Assembly: GCA_964344215.1 (NCBI GenBank)
Contig: CAYFMP010000059.1
Span: 1 to 24,163, forward strand
Reading direction: 5' to 3'
Length of the DNA stretch: 24,163 bases
Source: CAYFMP01 sp964344215
GTDB lineage: Bacteria; Pseudomonadota; Alphaproteobacteria; Rhodospirillales; Casp-alpha2
The notes below the pieces were generated by a model. The model was not told the DNA's origin and made no database searches. It was given only the letters and a program-made list of their open reading frames with translations. How positions within the stretch are numbered: the first letter of the stretch is position 1; every line of letters begins with the position of its first letter. The position numbers were made by a program, and so were the translations under genes. Below are positions 1-7,713 of the stretch, one piece after another.

Positions 1-184
1 TGTGGGGCATCGGCGAGCTTCCTCGACGACGCCGGAAGGCCGAAAAACCGACCGCAGGCGCGTTCTCCGGCCCCCTGGACGGCGTCGCGGCCCGTTTCCG
101 ATGGCCCCGCATCGCCGCACGAGCCGCTCCTTGCCAGGAGACCGGAGAGCGCGTCTCAGCGATTCCATATCAACGTGAACCGCT
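1..184. other. window edge, no firm gene
   Basis: This stretch lies downstream of the dehydrogenase on its strand. All three plus-strand frames are largely open, as expected in GC-rich DNA. One of them (positions 3 to 189) could be the tail of a plus-strand gene that begins outside the window, ending at a TAG inside the dehydrogenase 3' end. Nothing in its translation is recognisable. No convincing terminator is visible; the only candidate is a 5-bp GAGAC/GTCTC inverted repeat near 140-160 without a T-run. Confidence 0.3.
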
Positions 185-1483
185 CTAGATTTCCCAGCGC
201 CGGTACCCGTCACCCAGATCGATATGCCGCCACATGCCCTTGAGGTCGGCGACCAAGCCGCCTCGCTTGAGTAAGGCGGTGAGGTCGGCGGCCGCGAGAT
301 CGACATATGCGGCGTGGGGAACCGCGCCGATCACGCAGTCGTATCCGTCGGCGCCGGCGAGGTCCGGCAACAACTCGATGCCATAGAACTTCTTCGCCTC
401 ACCGGCATCGGCCATGGCGTCGTGGACGTCGACCCGGTGGCCGCGGTCTTTCAGGTGGTTGACGAGGTCGACCGCTTTGGTGTTGCGGAGGTCGGCGACA
501 TTTTCCTTGAAGGTCAGGCCAAGGACGAGGATTCGGGCGCTCGAACCGACGCCGAGATCCTTTCTCAACTCGCCATCAATGCGGCCGGCGGCGAAGCCGG
601 CCATGGCATCGTTGATCTTGCGTCCCGACAGGATCACTTCCGGATCGTGGTCCAATTGGCGGGCCAGATGAGCCAGGTAGAAGGGGTCGACCCCGATGCA
701 ATGACCGCCGACCAGCCCCGGCTCGAAGCCGATGAAGTTCCATTTGGTGCGGGCCGCTTCCAGGACGTCGTGGGTGCGAAGGCCAATGCGGTTGAAGATC
801 ATCGAGACTTCGTTGATGAAGGCGATGTTGATGTCGCGCTGGGCGTTTTCGATGACCTTAGCGGCCTCCGCCGTCCTGATGTCGCGGGCGACGAAAACCC
901 CGCCCGAGGTCATGGCGCCGTAGAGCCGGGACATGAGATCGGCGACTTCCGGGGTCTGCCCGGCCACTACCTTGCCGATCTTGTCGACGGTGTGTTCCTC
1001 GTCGCCCGGATTGATTCGCTCCGGCGAATAGCCGAGGAAAAAATCGCGACCGCATTCAAGTCCCGAGCCGATCTCCAATTCGGGGCCGCATACTTCTTCG
1101 GTGACGCCGGGATAAACGGTGCTCTCGAAAATCACAACCGCCCCCTTCGGCAGGACGCCACCGACGATCCGGCAGGCCGAGATCAGGGCGGAAAGGTCGG
1201 GTTCGCTGTCGGCGTCGACAGGGGTCGGCACGGCGACGATGAAAACCGTGCAATCCTCGAGGTCGGCGGGATCGGCGCTGACATCCAACGGCGATTCGCG
1301 AAGGGCGGACGGATCGGTTTCACCGGTTCTGTCGTGCCCGTCGCGCAACTCGGCGACCCGCGCTTCATCGATGTCGAAGCCGACGACCGGATAGTGGCGC
1401 GATAAGCCGAGCGCCAAAGGCAAGCCGACGTACCCGAGTCCGATGACGGCCAATCGGGCGCTTTCGAGCGAAATGGCAGGCAT
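185..1483 (-). CDS. tviB: nucleotide-sugar C6-dehydrogenase, TviB/WbpO type
   Basis: NAD-dependent four-electron oxidation of a UDP-N-acetylhexosamine (GlcNAc or GalNAc) to the uronic acid, in the cytoplasm, for polysaccharide precursor synthesis. The 432 residues match the family's usual length. The N-terminal Rossmann motif GLGYVG is at 15-20, SPERINPGDEEHT is at about 153-165 (typical of the TviB/WbpO branch), Lys209 and Asn213 sit in AEAAKVIEN, and the catalytic Cys262 lies in GGHCIGVDPFYL. The C-terminal UDP-binding domain carries GLTFKENVADLRNTK. The start is supported by GAGGGG a few bases upstream of ATG. The gene is divergent from the O-antigen ligase gene across 186 bp. Family assignment is firm; the exact epimer of the substrate cannot be read from sequence. 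Confidence 0.93.
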   Translation of the reverse strand: MPAISLESARLAVIGLGYVGLPLALGLSRHYPVVGFDIDEARVAELRDGHDRTGETDPSALRESPLDVSADPADLEDCTVFIVAVPTPVDADSEPDLSALISACRIVGGVLPKGAVVIFESTVYPGVTEEVCGPELEIGSGLECGRDFFLGYSPERINPGDEEHTVDKIGKVVAGQTPEVADLMSRLYGAMTSGGVFVARDIRTAEAAKVIENAQRDINIAFINEVSMIFNRIGLRTHDVLEAARTKWNFIGFEPGLVGGHCIGVDPFYLAHLARQLDHDPEVILSGRKINDAMAGFAAGRIDGELRKDLGVGSSARILVLGLTFKENVADLRNTKAVDLVNHLKDRGHRVDVHDAMADAGEAKKFYGIELLPDLAGADGYDCVIGAVPHAAYVDLAAADLTALLKRGGLVADLKGMWRHIDLGDGYRRWEI

Positions 1484-1597
1484 GGAGTCCCCTCGAACAA
1501 ACCAGAGCGCGTGACATAGGATGACTCGGAGTCGATGTCAAATGGCGGGGGCCGCCGGTTCGAGAAGACGCCGCCGACCCGGCCGTCCCACGATCGC

Positions 1598-1628
1598 TTG
1601 CAAGGCCCGTAAAAAACCGGTTTATATG
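1598..1628 (+). promoter_or_regulatory. possible promoter for the O-antigen ligase gene
   Basis: An AT-rich island in the divergent intergenic region 1484-1669 holds TTGCAA (1598-1603) and, after a 17-19 base spacer, a TTTATATG stretch (1621-1628). It is a weak sigma70-like match, placed about 40 bases before the ATG at 1670. No strong Shine-Dalgarno is seen before that ATG. The opposite-strand promoter for the dehydrogenase must also be in this gap but I could not pick it out. Confidence 0.25.
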
Positions 1629-1669
1629 TGGCGGCTTCGTTTACGTACTGATCGATACCTTGAATTTCC

Positions 1670-2920
1670 ATGACGTCGACCGTCCTTGACCGCCACCGGC
1701 TACTGGCCGTGTTCCTGGGTCTTGCTGTCCCTTCATTGGTCGTCGGCCGGGTCGCGATGGCGGTGGCGGTGGCGATCTCCTTCATCTGTTTCCTGACGCT
1801 GGAGCGGCGCGACGAGCATTGGCGGTCCCTGTTGGAAGCGGCTCGAGGCCCGCTCGGGATACTGATTGTCGCAACGTTCCTGCTGTGGCTTCCCAACGTC
1901 GTGGTTTCGCCCTATCCGGTGCGCTCCCTGGAGGCGGCGGCGCGCAGCATCGCCATCGTCGGCGTCCTTTACCTGTTGTGGTCGGCGTTGCGCGAAAACC
2001 AGCGGTTTGCCGAGCTGTGCCTGAAGGCGCTGGTCGTTTCTTCGGTGGTCGCCGCGGTCATCGCCATTCTGGCGATGACTGCGTTTCCGGAACTCTATTG
2101 GGGTCTGCATCTGAAGGGATGGCGTTCTACGCCGCTGAAGACGGAGCTCAAATCCTTCGCCGCCGCCTGCAGCCTGCTGGTTCCCGTTCTCTTGTGGGCC
2201 GGGTACAGGCTCGGTGGACGCTGGCTGACCGGCGCCGTCGTCGCCGTCGCCGGGCTGCTGGCGCGGGTGTGGATGACCTACAACCGCGCCGCCATCGCCG
2301 GGTTTCTGGCGATGGCCGTGGTCATCGTCCTTGCCGTCGCCCTGACCCCCGGGAAACGACCGTTGAAGATCGTCCTTTCGGTGCTGTTCGCCGTCGCCCT
2401 GGTATCGGTGCTGGTGTGGCTGAAGGAGACCCGGACGAATCCCGAACTGCCAGGGGAATGGCTCTTTCCGACATGGCTGATCGACTACCAGCGCCAGGAA
2501 GTGTGGGGTTTTACTCTGGATCTGATCGGCGAATCGCCATGGGTCGGCCGCGGCATCAACACCATCAACTTCGTGCCGGGCGCCGACACCAAGATCCCCG
2601 GTGTCACCTCGCTGACCTACATCCCGAGCCATCCCCACAACTGGTTTCTCGAAAGTCTGGCGGAGACGGGAATCGTCGGCACAGTGCCGCTGTTGGCGGC
2701 CATCGCGGTCTTCTTCGGACGACTGGGCCGGCATTTCTTTCGAGACCGCGACCTCGGCACGCTGATCGCGCTTTCGGTCGCCGCCGTCTACTGGGGTTCG
2801 GGACTGTTCAACTTCTCTTTCTGGTCGGTGTGGTGGCAAGCCTCGTTCGCGCTACTGGTGACGATTTCGCTTTCCGTTACCGACAGCGGTCAGTCGGGGA
2901 TATCGGACGGCAGGTCGTAA
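1670..2920 (+). CDS. O-antigen ligase / polymerase, Wzy_C (WaaL-like) membrane protein
   Basis: Integral inner-membrane protein of 416 residues with about ten hydrophobic segments. The large periplasmic loop ends in the family signature SHPHNWFLESLAETGIVG at about 320-337. This His-Asn-x3-E-x-GxxG pattern marks the Wzy_C superfamily, which includes WaaL ligases (joining the undecaprenyl-linked glycan to lipid A-core) and Wzy polymerases; sequence alone does not separate the two. The ATG at 1670 is the first plausible start, with no strong ribosome site. The last 31 bases overlap the convergent GT-C-like gene. A second polymerase-like protein is encoded at 17607, so the two may divide ligase and polymerase duties (inference). 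Confidence 0.8.
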   Translation: MTSTVLDRHRLLAVFLGLAVPSLVVGRVAMAVAVAISFICFLTLERRDEHWRSLLEAARGPLGILIVATFLLWLPNVVVSPYPVRSLEAAARSIAIVGVLYLLWSALRENQRFAELCLKALVVSSVVAAVIAILAMTAFPELYWGLHLKGWRSTPLKTELKSFAAACSLLVPVLLWAGYRLGGRWLTGAVVAVAGLLARVWMTYNRAAIAGFLAMAVVIVLAVALTPGKRPLKIVLSVLFAVALVSVLVWLKETRTNPELPGEWLFPTWLIDYQRQEVWGFTLDLIGESPWVGRGINTINFVPGADTKIPGVTSLTYIPSHPHNWFLESLAETGIVGTVPLLAAIAVFFGRLGRHFFRDRDLGTLIALSVAAVYWGSGLFNFSFWSVWWQASFALLVTISLSVTDSGQSGISDGRS

Positions 2921-4755
2921 CCCGGATACGGCCACGACTTGACGAGCCGCCACTTCTCACCCTCCCTTTCGACGAGGTGGGAGTTGCGGAGCGGCAGCGA
3001 CAGTCCGAGGACCTGACCGACCGCCGGGTTTTGGGTATGTACCCAGATATGCGTCGGCTCCAGTTCCAGCAACTCTCTGACGCCTTCCGGCTTGGTGTAT
3101 CGAAAGACGTTGGAATCACCGATCAGCGTCGCCACCCCATACAGCCGGTAGCGCATCTGTTTGGCGTAGAATCCGGTTTCCAGCGGATCGAGAACGACGA
3201 TGCGCGAGTCCTTTGGCACGATCCGGGCGATCTCATCGCCGACCTGGCGCACATAGATCTTCGGGGCGCGTACGTCGAATCGCAGTTTGTAGGCGAACAC
3301 GACCGGTAGGGCGACGACGAGAACGACGGCGAGGCGGGGCAGATTGACCGTGACACGGCCTGCCAGGCGATCTCCGTAACGCTCCCACAGCAGGCCGGCG
3401 CCATAGGCGGCGAAGACGACGCCGACGAGCCCCAAATGCATGTTGTAGCGCCAGTAGGACCCCGCCGTAGCGGCCGTGTAGGGGCCGAATGCGGCGAGAT
3501 AAGCGAACACCAGGAACAGGTTGAATCCGGCGAAGGTGCCGGCGACCAGGATGGTCATGCGATCGAGAGGGCCTTTGAATCGCACCAGTCCGCGGATCGC
3601 GAACCCGACCGCGATGAACATCAGTCCGAAATAGGCCGCCTTCTTGAACATGATCGAGCCGATCGTGCTCAGCATCTGCGGCAGCAGGTGGAAATTCCAG
3701 GATTCGAAAGGTCTCAGCGAAACCGCCCGGTGAAGGTCGTGAGTGGTGATGTGGTAGCGCCACAGCCCGTAAATGACCAACGGCGGGCCGATTATCAGGG
3801 GAAGCAAGCGAACGAAATCGGCAAACCGAATGTCGGGATCGCGCAGCGCAACGACGACGAGGCCGAGCATCAGGCAGACGAAAATCACGACGTTTGTCTC
3901 CTTGGCGTCGAGAAAGACGACAAGGGCGAGGCTCATCTGCAGGGCCTGAACTCTGGCGCCGGCGAGATCGCGACGGGCCAGACGTTCGAGCATCATCCAT
4001 CCAAGAACGGCGGCGATACCGACCGCCGCGGCCGAAGGCAGGTCGGCATACGCGGTCAGAATGACCTTTTGGACGAAGGTGGTATTGAACGTGGTGGCGA
4101 AAAGGATGGCGAGAGCGGCGTCGCTCCATCCGACTTTAGTTTCCGGGGTGCGGCCGGTCGCGGAGCGGAATACGGAAAGCGCCGCCAGGCCGAAACTGAA
4201 CAGCAGAAGCACGTTGAAGAGGGGGCCGGCGTTTTCGATGAAAGCGCCGATCAGCCGGCTCGCCAGATAGCCGACCAACGGCACGCCATAGGGATAGGCC
4301 GGTGCATCGGCGATGATCGGTGGGAAGCCGACGCGGGGAAAGGCGTCGACGTCGAAAAGGTACCTGCCGGCCAGCAGCCAATGCGAATATTCGTCCCACT
4401 GCGAGGGCGCCATGCCGGTGACGATCAACAACAGAACCGAGCCCAACGCCAAGATCTTGCCGCCGCCCTCCGGCAAAAGCCGGCGATCGCGCCGAAAGGA
4501 GAACCATCCCGCCGCCACGGCGGCCACTGCAAGCCCTGCCGCTGTAAAGGTGAAGGGAACGGGACCGACGACCCCGAACAGCGTCATCGGGACCAGGGCC
4601 ACGCCCCATCCGCTCACCAGATCGGCTGGAGCGAAGCGTTTCGGGCCGCAGACCAGCCCGCCGAGGGCGATGAACCCGAGGGCGACGGCAAGCACTGCGG
4701 CCAAGCCGGGAAGGTTTCCGGCGGGCGGCACCAGATAGTCGAGATAGTTGCCCAT
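2890..4755 (-). CDS. GT-C-like polytopic membrane glycosyltransferase (predicted)
   Basis: A 621-residue protein with roughly eleven to twelve hydrophobic segments in the first 480 residues, then a soluble C-terminal portion of about 130 residues. Asp121-Glu122 in SQWDEYSHWLLAGRYLF, just after the second or third helix, followed by PAYPYGVPLVGYLASRL, fits the acidic first periplasmic loop of GT-C enzymes (PMT/ArnT/GT39-type), which use polyprenyl-phosphate sugars as donors. I infer a periplasmic transferase adding a sugar to lipid-linked glycan. The exact family is not recognised. Start is the ATG at 4755, with no good Shine-Dalgarno, so a slightly different start is possible. It lies 143 bp behind the GmhA-like gene on the same strand and overlaps the ligase gene by 31 bp at the 3' ends. 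Confidence 0.75.
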   Translation of the reverse strand: MGNYLDYLVPPAGNLPGLAAVLAVALGFIALGGLVCGPKRFAPADLVSGWGVALVPMTLFGVVGPVPFTFTAAGLAVAAVAAGWFSFRRDRRLLPEGGGKILALGSVLLLIVTGMAPSQWDEYSHWLLAGRYLFDVDAFPRVGFPPIIADAPAYPYGVPLVGYLASRLIGAFIENAGPLFNVLLLFSFGLAALSVFRSATGRTPETKVGWSDAALAILFATTFNTTFVQKVILTAYADLPSAAAVGIAAVLGWMMLERLARRDLAGARVQALQMSLALVVFLDAKETNVVIFVCLMLGLVVVALRDPDIRFADFVRLLPLIIGPPLVIYGLWRYHITTHDLHRAVSLRPFESWNFHLLPQMLSTIGSIMFKKAAYFGLMFIAVGFAIRGLVRFKGPLDRMTILVAGTFAGFNLFLVFAYLAAFGPYTAATAGSYWRYNMHLGLVGVVFAAYGAGLLWERYGDRLAGRVTVNLPRLAVVLVVALPVVFAYKLRFDVRAPKIYVRQVGDEIARIVPKDSRIVVLDPLETGFYAKQMRYRLYGVATLIGDSNVFRYTKPEGVRELLELEPTHIWVHTQNPAVGQVLGLSLPLRNSHLVEREGEKWRLVKSWPYPGYDLPSDIPD

Positions 4756-4898
4756 GGGGTGAAATCTGATTTGGCTGAGGCGATTCGGTGCGCGGCCTTT
4801 GTATCACTGTTCGGCGCGCTGACAACAGGAAAAGGCGGCTCGCCCGGCGGCCACCCGACCCGCGGGTGCATGCCCGCCAAGCAGTCCGGACGGCCGTG

Positions 4899-5519
4899 TC
4901 AGAACTTGCGTTCGGACACCGCCGCGTCGTCCATGTGACGCATACGGATGAACTGGGCGAGGATGTGCATGAGGCTCTGGTGAGAGTCTTCGATGACGCC
5001 GTAATTGTCGCCGTCGACATGCAGGTTGACGCTGGCCAGTTGGGCCGACCGGCCGCCGTCGAATCCCGTCATGGCGATGATCTCGAGGCCGCTATCACGC
5101 GCCCATTGAGCGGCGCGAACGACGTTCTCCGAATCGCCCGACGAGCTTACCGTGATGAGCACGTCGCCTTCGGCGGCCAGCGTCCGGAGCTGGTATACGA
5201 AAACGTCGTCGTAGGCGATGTCGTTGGCGATGGCGGTAATGGTTTCGATGTTGGCGCTGAGCGAGACGACGCGAGGCAGCAGATCGGTGTCCGTCTGCGT
5301 CCCTTTAAGATGATCGCACACCAAGTGGTTGGAGATCGCCGCCGAGCCGCCGTTGCCGCAGACATAGACGCCGGCTCCGCGGATATAGGCCTGCTCCAGG
5401 ATGCTCGCCGCCGCCGCCAGCCGGTCGCGGTCGACCGATGCCGCCGCCGTTTGGTAACGGAGCGCGTAATCGTCGGCGAAGGCCGCGATATCGGCGTATT
5501 TCCTGTCGGGAAACGGCAT
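4899..5519 (-). CDS. gmhA: phosphoheptose isomerase-like SIS protein (GmhA family)
   Basis: Predicted cytoplasmic isomerase converting sedoheptulose 7-phosphate to D-glycero-D-manno-heptose 7-phosphate. The SIS fold is clear: the phosphate-binding loop CGNGGSAA is at 54-61, a second loop SSSGDSENV at 125-133, and the C-terminal EDSHQSLMHIL at 177-187 contains the His expected for GmhA (His180). The position of GmhA's catalytic Glu holds Asp69 (in NHLVCDHLKG). I chose the ATG at 5519, giving 206 residues, close to the family's usual length. The frame stays open for 107 further codons upstream, but that part is Arg/Pro-rich, has no SIS similarity and runs into the divergent neighbour. Divergent from a second SIS gene across 152 bp. 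It could act on another ketose phosphate. Confidence 0.82.
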   Translation of the reverse strand: MPFPDRKYADIAAFADDYALRYQTAAASVDRDRLAAAASILEQAYIRGAGVYVCGNGGSAAISNHLVCDHLKGTQTDTDLLPRVVSLSANIETITAIANDIAYDDVFVYQLRTLAAEGDVLITVSSSGDSENVVRAAQWARDSGLEIIAMTGFDGGRSAQLASVNLHVDGDNYGVIEDSHQSLMHILAQFIRMRHMDDAAVSERKF

Positions 5520-5671
5520 GGCTCGAATGTTGGCCGATTTCGATGGGTTGTTCAACGGCGCAGGCGGTTTCACCGGGCCGGGGCAGCATGCAGCAAACAG
5601 ACTGCCGTTTTCGCGCGGATGGTGGTAGCGTGCCGGCATGGGACCGGTAAATTGACAGACGGACGGGTCGA

Positions 5672-6265
5672 ATGACGGACGCCAGCTTCTGCAAGACGTT
5701 CTTCGATCAGACCAGCGCCATCGCCAATGAACTCGATTGCGAAAAGGTCGAACAGTTGGCGCAGGCCCTGGTCGGACTTCGCGCACGCGGCGGACGCCTG
5801 TTCGTTCTCGGGGTCGGAGGAAGCGCCGCCAACGCCTCACATGCGGTCAACGATTTCCGAAAATTGTGCGGGATCGAGGCCTACACGCCGTCCGACAACG
5901 TCGCCGAGTTGACGGCGCGGACCAACGACGAGGGCTGGGAAACGGTGTTCGCCGAATGGCTGAAGATCAGCCAAGCGAGCGAGAACGACGCCGTTCTGGT
6001 GTTTTCGGTCGGCGGCGGCGACAAGGAACGCAACGTGAGCATCAATCTGATCGAGGCCATCGACGAATCGAAACGCCGCAGCATGACGGTGCTCGGGATC
6101 GTCGGCCGGAGCGACGGATACACGGCCAAGCGGGCCGATATTTGCGTTGTCGTAAACTCACCCGACGCTAAACTTGTCACCCCGCACGCGGAGGCATTTC
6201 AAGCGGTCATATGGCACTGTCTCGTATCCCATCCGGACCTTCAGGTCCGCGCGACGACGTGGTAG
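5672..6265 (+). CDS. second SIS-domain phosphosugar isomerase-like protein
   Basis: A 197-residue SIS protein with the glycine loop GVGGSAANASHAVNDFRK at 47-64, a second loop FSVGGGDKERNVS at 111-123, and a C-terminal PHAEAFQAVIWHCLVSHP at 171-188. It is only distantly similar to the GmhA-like protein next door and lacks GmhA's ExxH end; it belongs to a SIS branch found in heptose and nucleotide-sugar clusters. The reaction is uncertain: ketose/aldose phosphate isomerisation or binding of heptose phosphate. It heads a plus-strand run with the GmhB-like phosphatase (31-base gap) and transaldolase. The start ATG at 5672 has a GGACGGG purine stretch just upstream. Confidence 0.8.
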   Translation: MTDASFCKTFFDQTSAIANELDCEKVEQLAQALVGLRARGGRLFVLGVGGSAANASHAVNDFRKLCGIEAYTPSDNVAELTARTNDEGWETVFAEWLKISQASENDAVLVFSVGGGDKERNVSINLIEAIDESKRRSMTVLGIVGRSDGYTAKRADICVVVNSPDAKLVTPHAEAFQAVIWHCLVSHPDLQVRATTW

Positions 6266-6296
6266 GCCGGGCGACCGCGTTCGGAAGCCTTCCGCA

Positions 6297-6821
6297 ATGA
6301 GACAGGCCGTTTTTCTCGATCGCGACGGCGTTCTAAACAAGGCCGTCGTCCGCGACGGCAGGCCGTATCCGCCAGCCAACGCCTCGGAGCTCGAAATCCT
6401 GTCTGGTGTCGCCGATACGTTGGTCCGGCTTCGCGAGGCCGGATACCTGTTGATCGTCGTCACCAACCAACCCGACGTGGGGAGCGGCAAGACAGACCGG
6501 CGAACCGTTGAGGAGATTCATGCCCGCCTCAATTCGGCCCTGCCCCTGGACGACATCCGCGTCTGCTATTGCCCGTCTTCGAGCGATTGTGCGAACCGCA
6601 AACCGAAACCGGGTATGTTGATGTCGGCCGCCCGCGACTGGGATATCGACCTCGGCGCCAGCCACATGGTCGGCGACCGCTGGCGCGACATCGGGGCCGG
6701 GCGGGCGGCCGGGTGCCGGACGTACTTCGTCGACTTCGGGTATGCCGAACCCGGTCCGGAAGAACCGGATTTCGTCGTTACCGATCTGGCGGACGCCGGC
6801 CGAATCATCTTGAACCGCTGA
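6297..6821 (+). CDS. gmhB: D-glycero-D-manno-heptose 1,7-bisphosphate phosphatase-like HAD protein
   Basis: HAD-superfamily phosphatase of 174 residues. FLDRDGVLN gives nucleophile Asp8 and acid/base Asp10; VVTNQPDVG (54-62) is motif II; RKPKPGML (101-108) gives the motif III Lys; MVGDRWRDIGAGRAAGC (124-140) gives Asp127 and Asp131. These match GmhB/HisB-type enzymes, which remove the C7 phosphate from heptose bisphosphate in the cytoplasm. The usual zinc loop (Cys-x-His...Cys-x-Cys) is degraded: Cys92 and Cys98 remain, but Ser94 and Asn100 replace the other ligands. I chose the internal ATG at 6297 because the protein then starts directly at the HAD motif; the 41 codons before it in the same frame overlap the SIS gene and look non-coding. 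Confidence 0.85.
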   Translation: MRQAVFLDRDGVLNKAVVRDGRPYPPANASELEILSGVADTLVRLREAGYLLIVVTNQPDVGSGKTDRRTVEEIHARLNSALPLDDIRVCYCPSSSDCANRKPKPGMLMSAARDWDIDLGASHMVGDRWRDIGAGRAAGCRTYFVDFGYAEPGPEEPDFVVTDLADAGRIILNR

Positions 6822-6854
6822 GGACCGGATCGGGTACCGTTACGGAGCAACCGC

Positions 6855-7577
6855 ATGACAGAGCTTCAAGACCTTCGGATCAAGGTTTTCGCCGACGGCG
6901 CCGACGTCGAGGATATCAGGGCACTGAGCGCCAACCCCTTGATCCGGGGCTTCACCACCAACCCGACCCTGATGAGAAAAGCCGGGGTCGACGATTACAA
7001 GACCTTCGCCCAGGCGGTTCTGGCCGTGGTCCCCGATCGGCCGGTCTCCTTCGAGGTCCTGGCCGACGAGTTCGACGAGATGGAACGCCAGGCGTTGGAG
7101 ATCGCGTCGTGGGGGGAGAACGTGAACGTCAAGATTCCGATCACCAATACACGGGGCCGATCGAGCGTTGGCCTTATCGAGCGGCTTTCGAACCAAGGTG
7201 TTTCGGTGAACGTTACGGCTGTCTTCACGCTGGATCAGACACGCGCCGTCGTCCAGGCGTTGTCCGAGCATGTTCCCGCCAAGATATCGTTTTTCGCCGG
7301 GCGGATCGCCGATACCGGAGTCGATCCCGTTCCGGTCGTGCGCGACGCCCTTCGAATCATCGATCAAAACCCGAACGCCGAACTGATCTGGGCGAGCCCG
7401 CGCGAACTCCTTAACATATTCCAGGCCGATGCCATCGGCTGCCACATCATCACCGTCACCCACGACATCCTCAAGAAACTCCATTTGATCAACAAGGATC
7501 TGGACGAGTATTCCCTCGAGACGGTCGGCATGTTTTTCAACGACGCTTCGGCCGCCGGTTACACGATCGATGATTGA
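6855..7577 (+). CDS. tal: transaldolase family protein
   Basis: A 240-residue TIM-barrel transaldolase of the short type. FADGADVED (Asp14), the signature GFTTNPTLMRK (32-42) and the Schiff-base Lys93 in NVKIPITNT identify the family; ISFFAGRIADTG follows in the second half. The reaction is exchange of dihydroxyacetone units between ketose and aldose phosphates, which can generate sedoheptulose 7-phosphate. Next to GmhA- and GmhB-like genes it plausibly feeds heptose synthesis (inference); a housekeeping pentose-pathway role or fructose-6-phosphate aldolase activity is possible. A GGAG seven bases before the ATG supports the start. It lies 33 bases after the gmhB-like gene, probably in one operon. 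Confidence 0.9.
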   Translation: MTELQDLRIKVFADGADVEDIRALSANPLIRGFTTNPTLMRKAGVDDYKTFAQAVLAVVPDRPVSFEVLADEFDEMERQALEIASWGENVNVKIPITNTRGRSSVGLIERLSNQGVSVNVTAVFTLDQTRAVVQALSEHVPAKISFFAGRIADTGVDPVPVVRDALRIIDQNPNAELIWASPRELLNIFQADAIGCHIITVTHDILKKLHLINKDLDEYSLETVGMFFNDASAAGYTIDD

Positions 7578-7633
7578 CCCGTCGAACCGGACTTCCGCAC
7601 ATCGGACGGCTTCTACGCCCGTTAAGGTCTTGC

Positions 7634-7662
7634 TTGAAAACTCCACCTCCACCCAATACAAG
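7634..7662 (+). promoter_or_regulatory. candidate sigma70-like promoter
   Basis: TTGAAA at 7634-7639, a 17-base spacer and TACAAG at 7657-7662 lie in the 136-base gap between the transaldolase and methyltransferase genes. That is five of six and four of six matches to the classical hexamers with ideal spacing. It could give the methyltransferase-GT2 pair its own transcript. The leader to the TTG at 7714 would be about 45 bases. Confidence 0.35.
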
Positions 7663-7713
7663 GCTTATCGAATCTTCAGTTGACCCCATTCCTCGGAACC
7701 TTGGTCCGGTCCT

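Noticed and set aside
314..1405. 363-codon plus-strand open frame
   Set aside because: It lies entirely opposite the dehydrogenase gene, whose motifs are unmistakable; long antisense frames are expected at this GC content.
1819..3309. 496-codon plus-strand open frame
   Set aside because: It overlaps the ligase gene in another frame and runs antisense into the GT-C-like gene; the translation is Arg-rich and has no domain pattern.
4862..4877. Inverted repeat GCGGG-TGCATG-CCCGC as a terminator after the GmhA-like gene
   Set aside because: The stem is only 5 bp and no T-run follows on either strand; such repeats are common by chance in GC-rich DNA.
3436..4938. 500-codon plus-strand open frame
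   Set aside because: Antisense to the GT-C-like membrane gene; the product is Gln/Asp/Arg-rich low complexity, as expected from the reverse of hydrophobic codons.
5652..5657. TTGACA as a promoter -35 box for the second SIS gene
   Set aside because: It lies only 14 bases before the ATG, so there is no room for a -10 box and start site upstream of the gene.
5520..5840. N-terminal extension of the GmhA-like protein by 107 residues
   Set aside because: It is Arg/Pro-rich, unlike SIS proteins, and overlaps the start of the divergent SIS gene; the ATG at 5519 gives a normal GmhA length.
6174..6296. 41-codon extension of the GmhB-like protein
   Set aside because: It overlaps the 3' end of the SIS gene and precedes the HAD motif that normally begins the protein.
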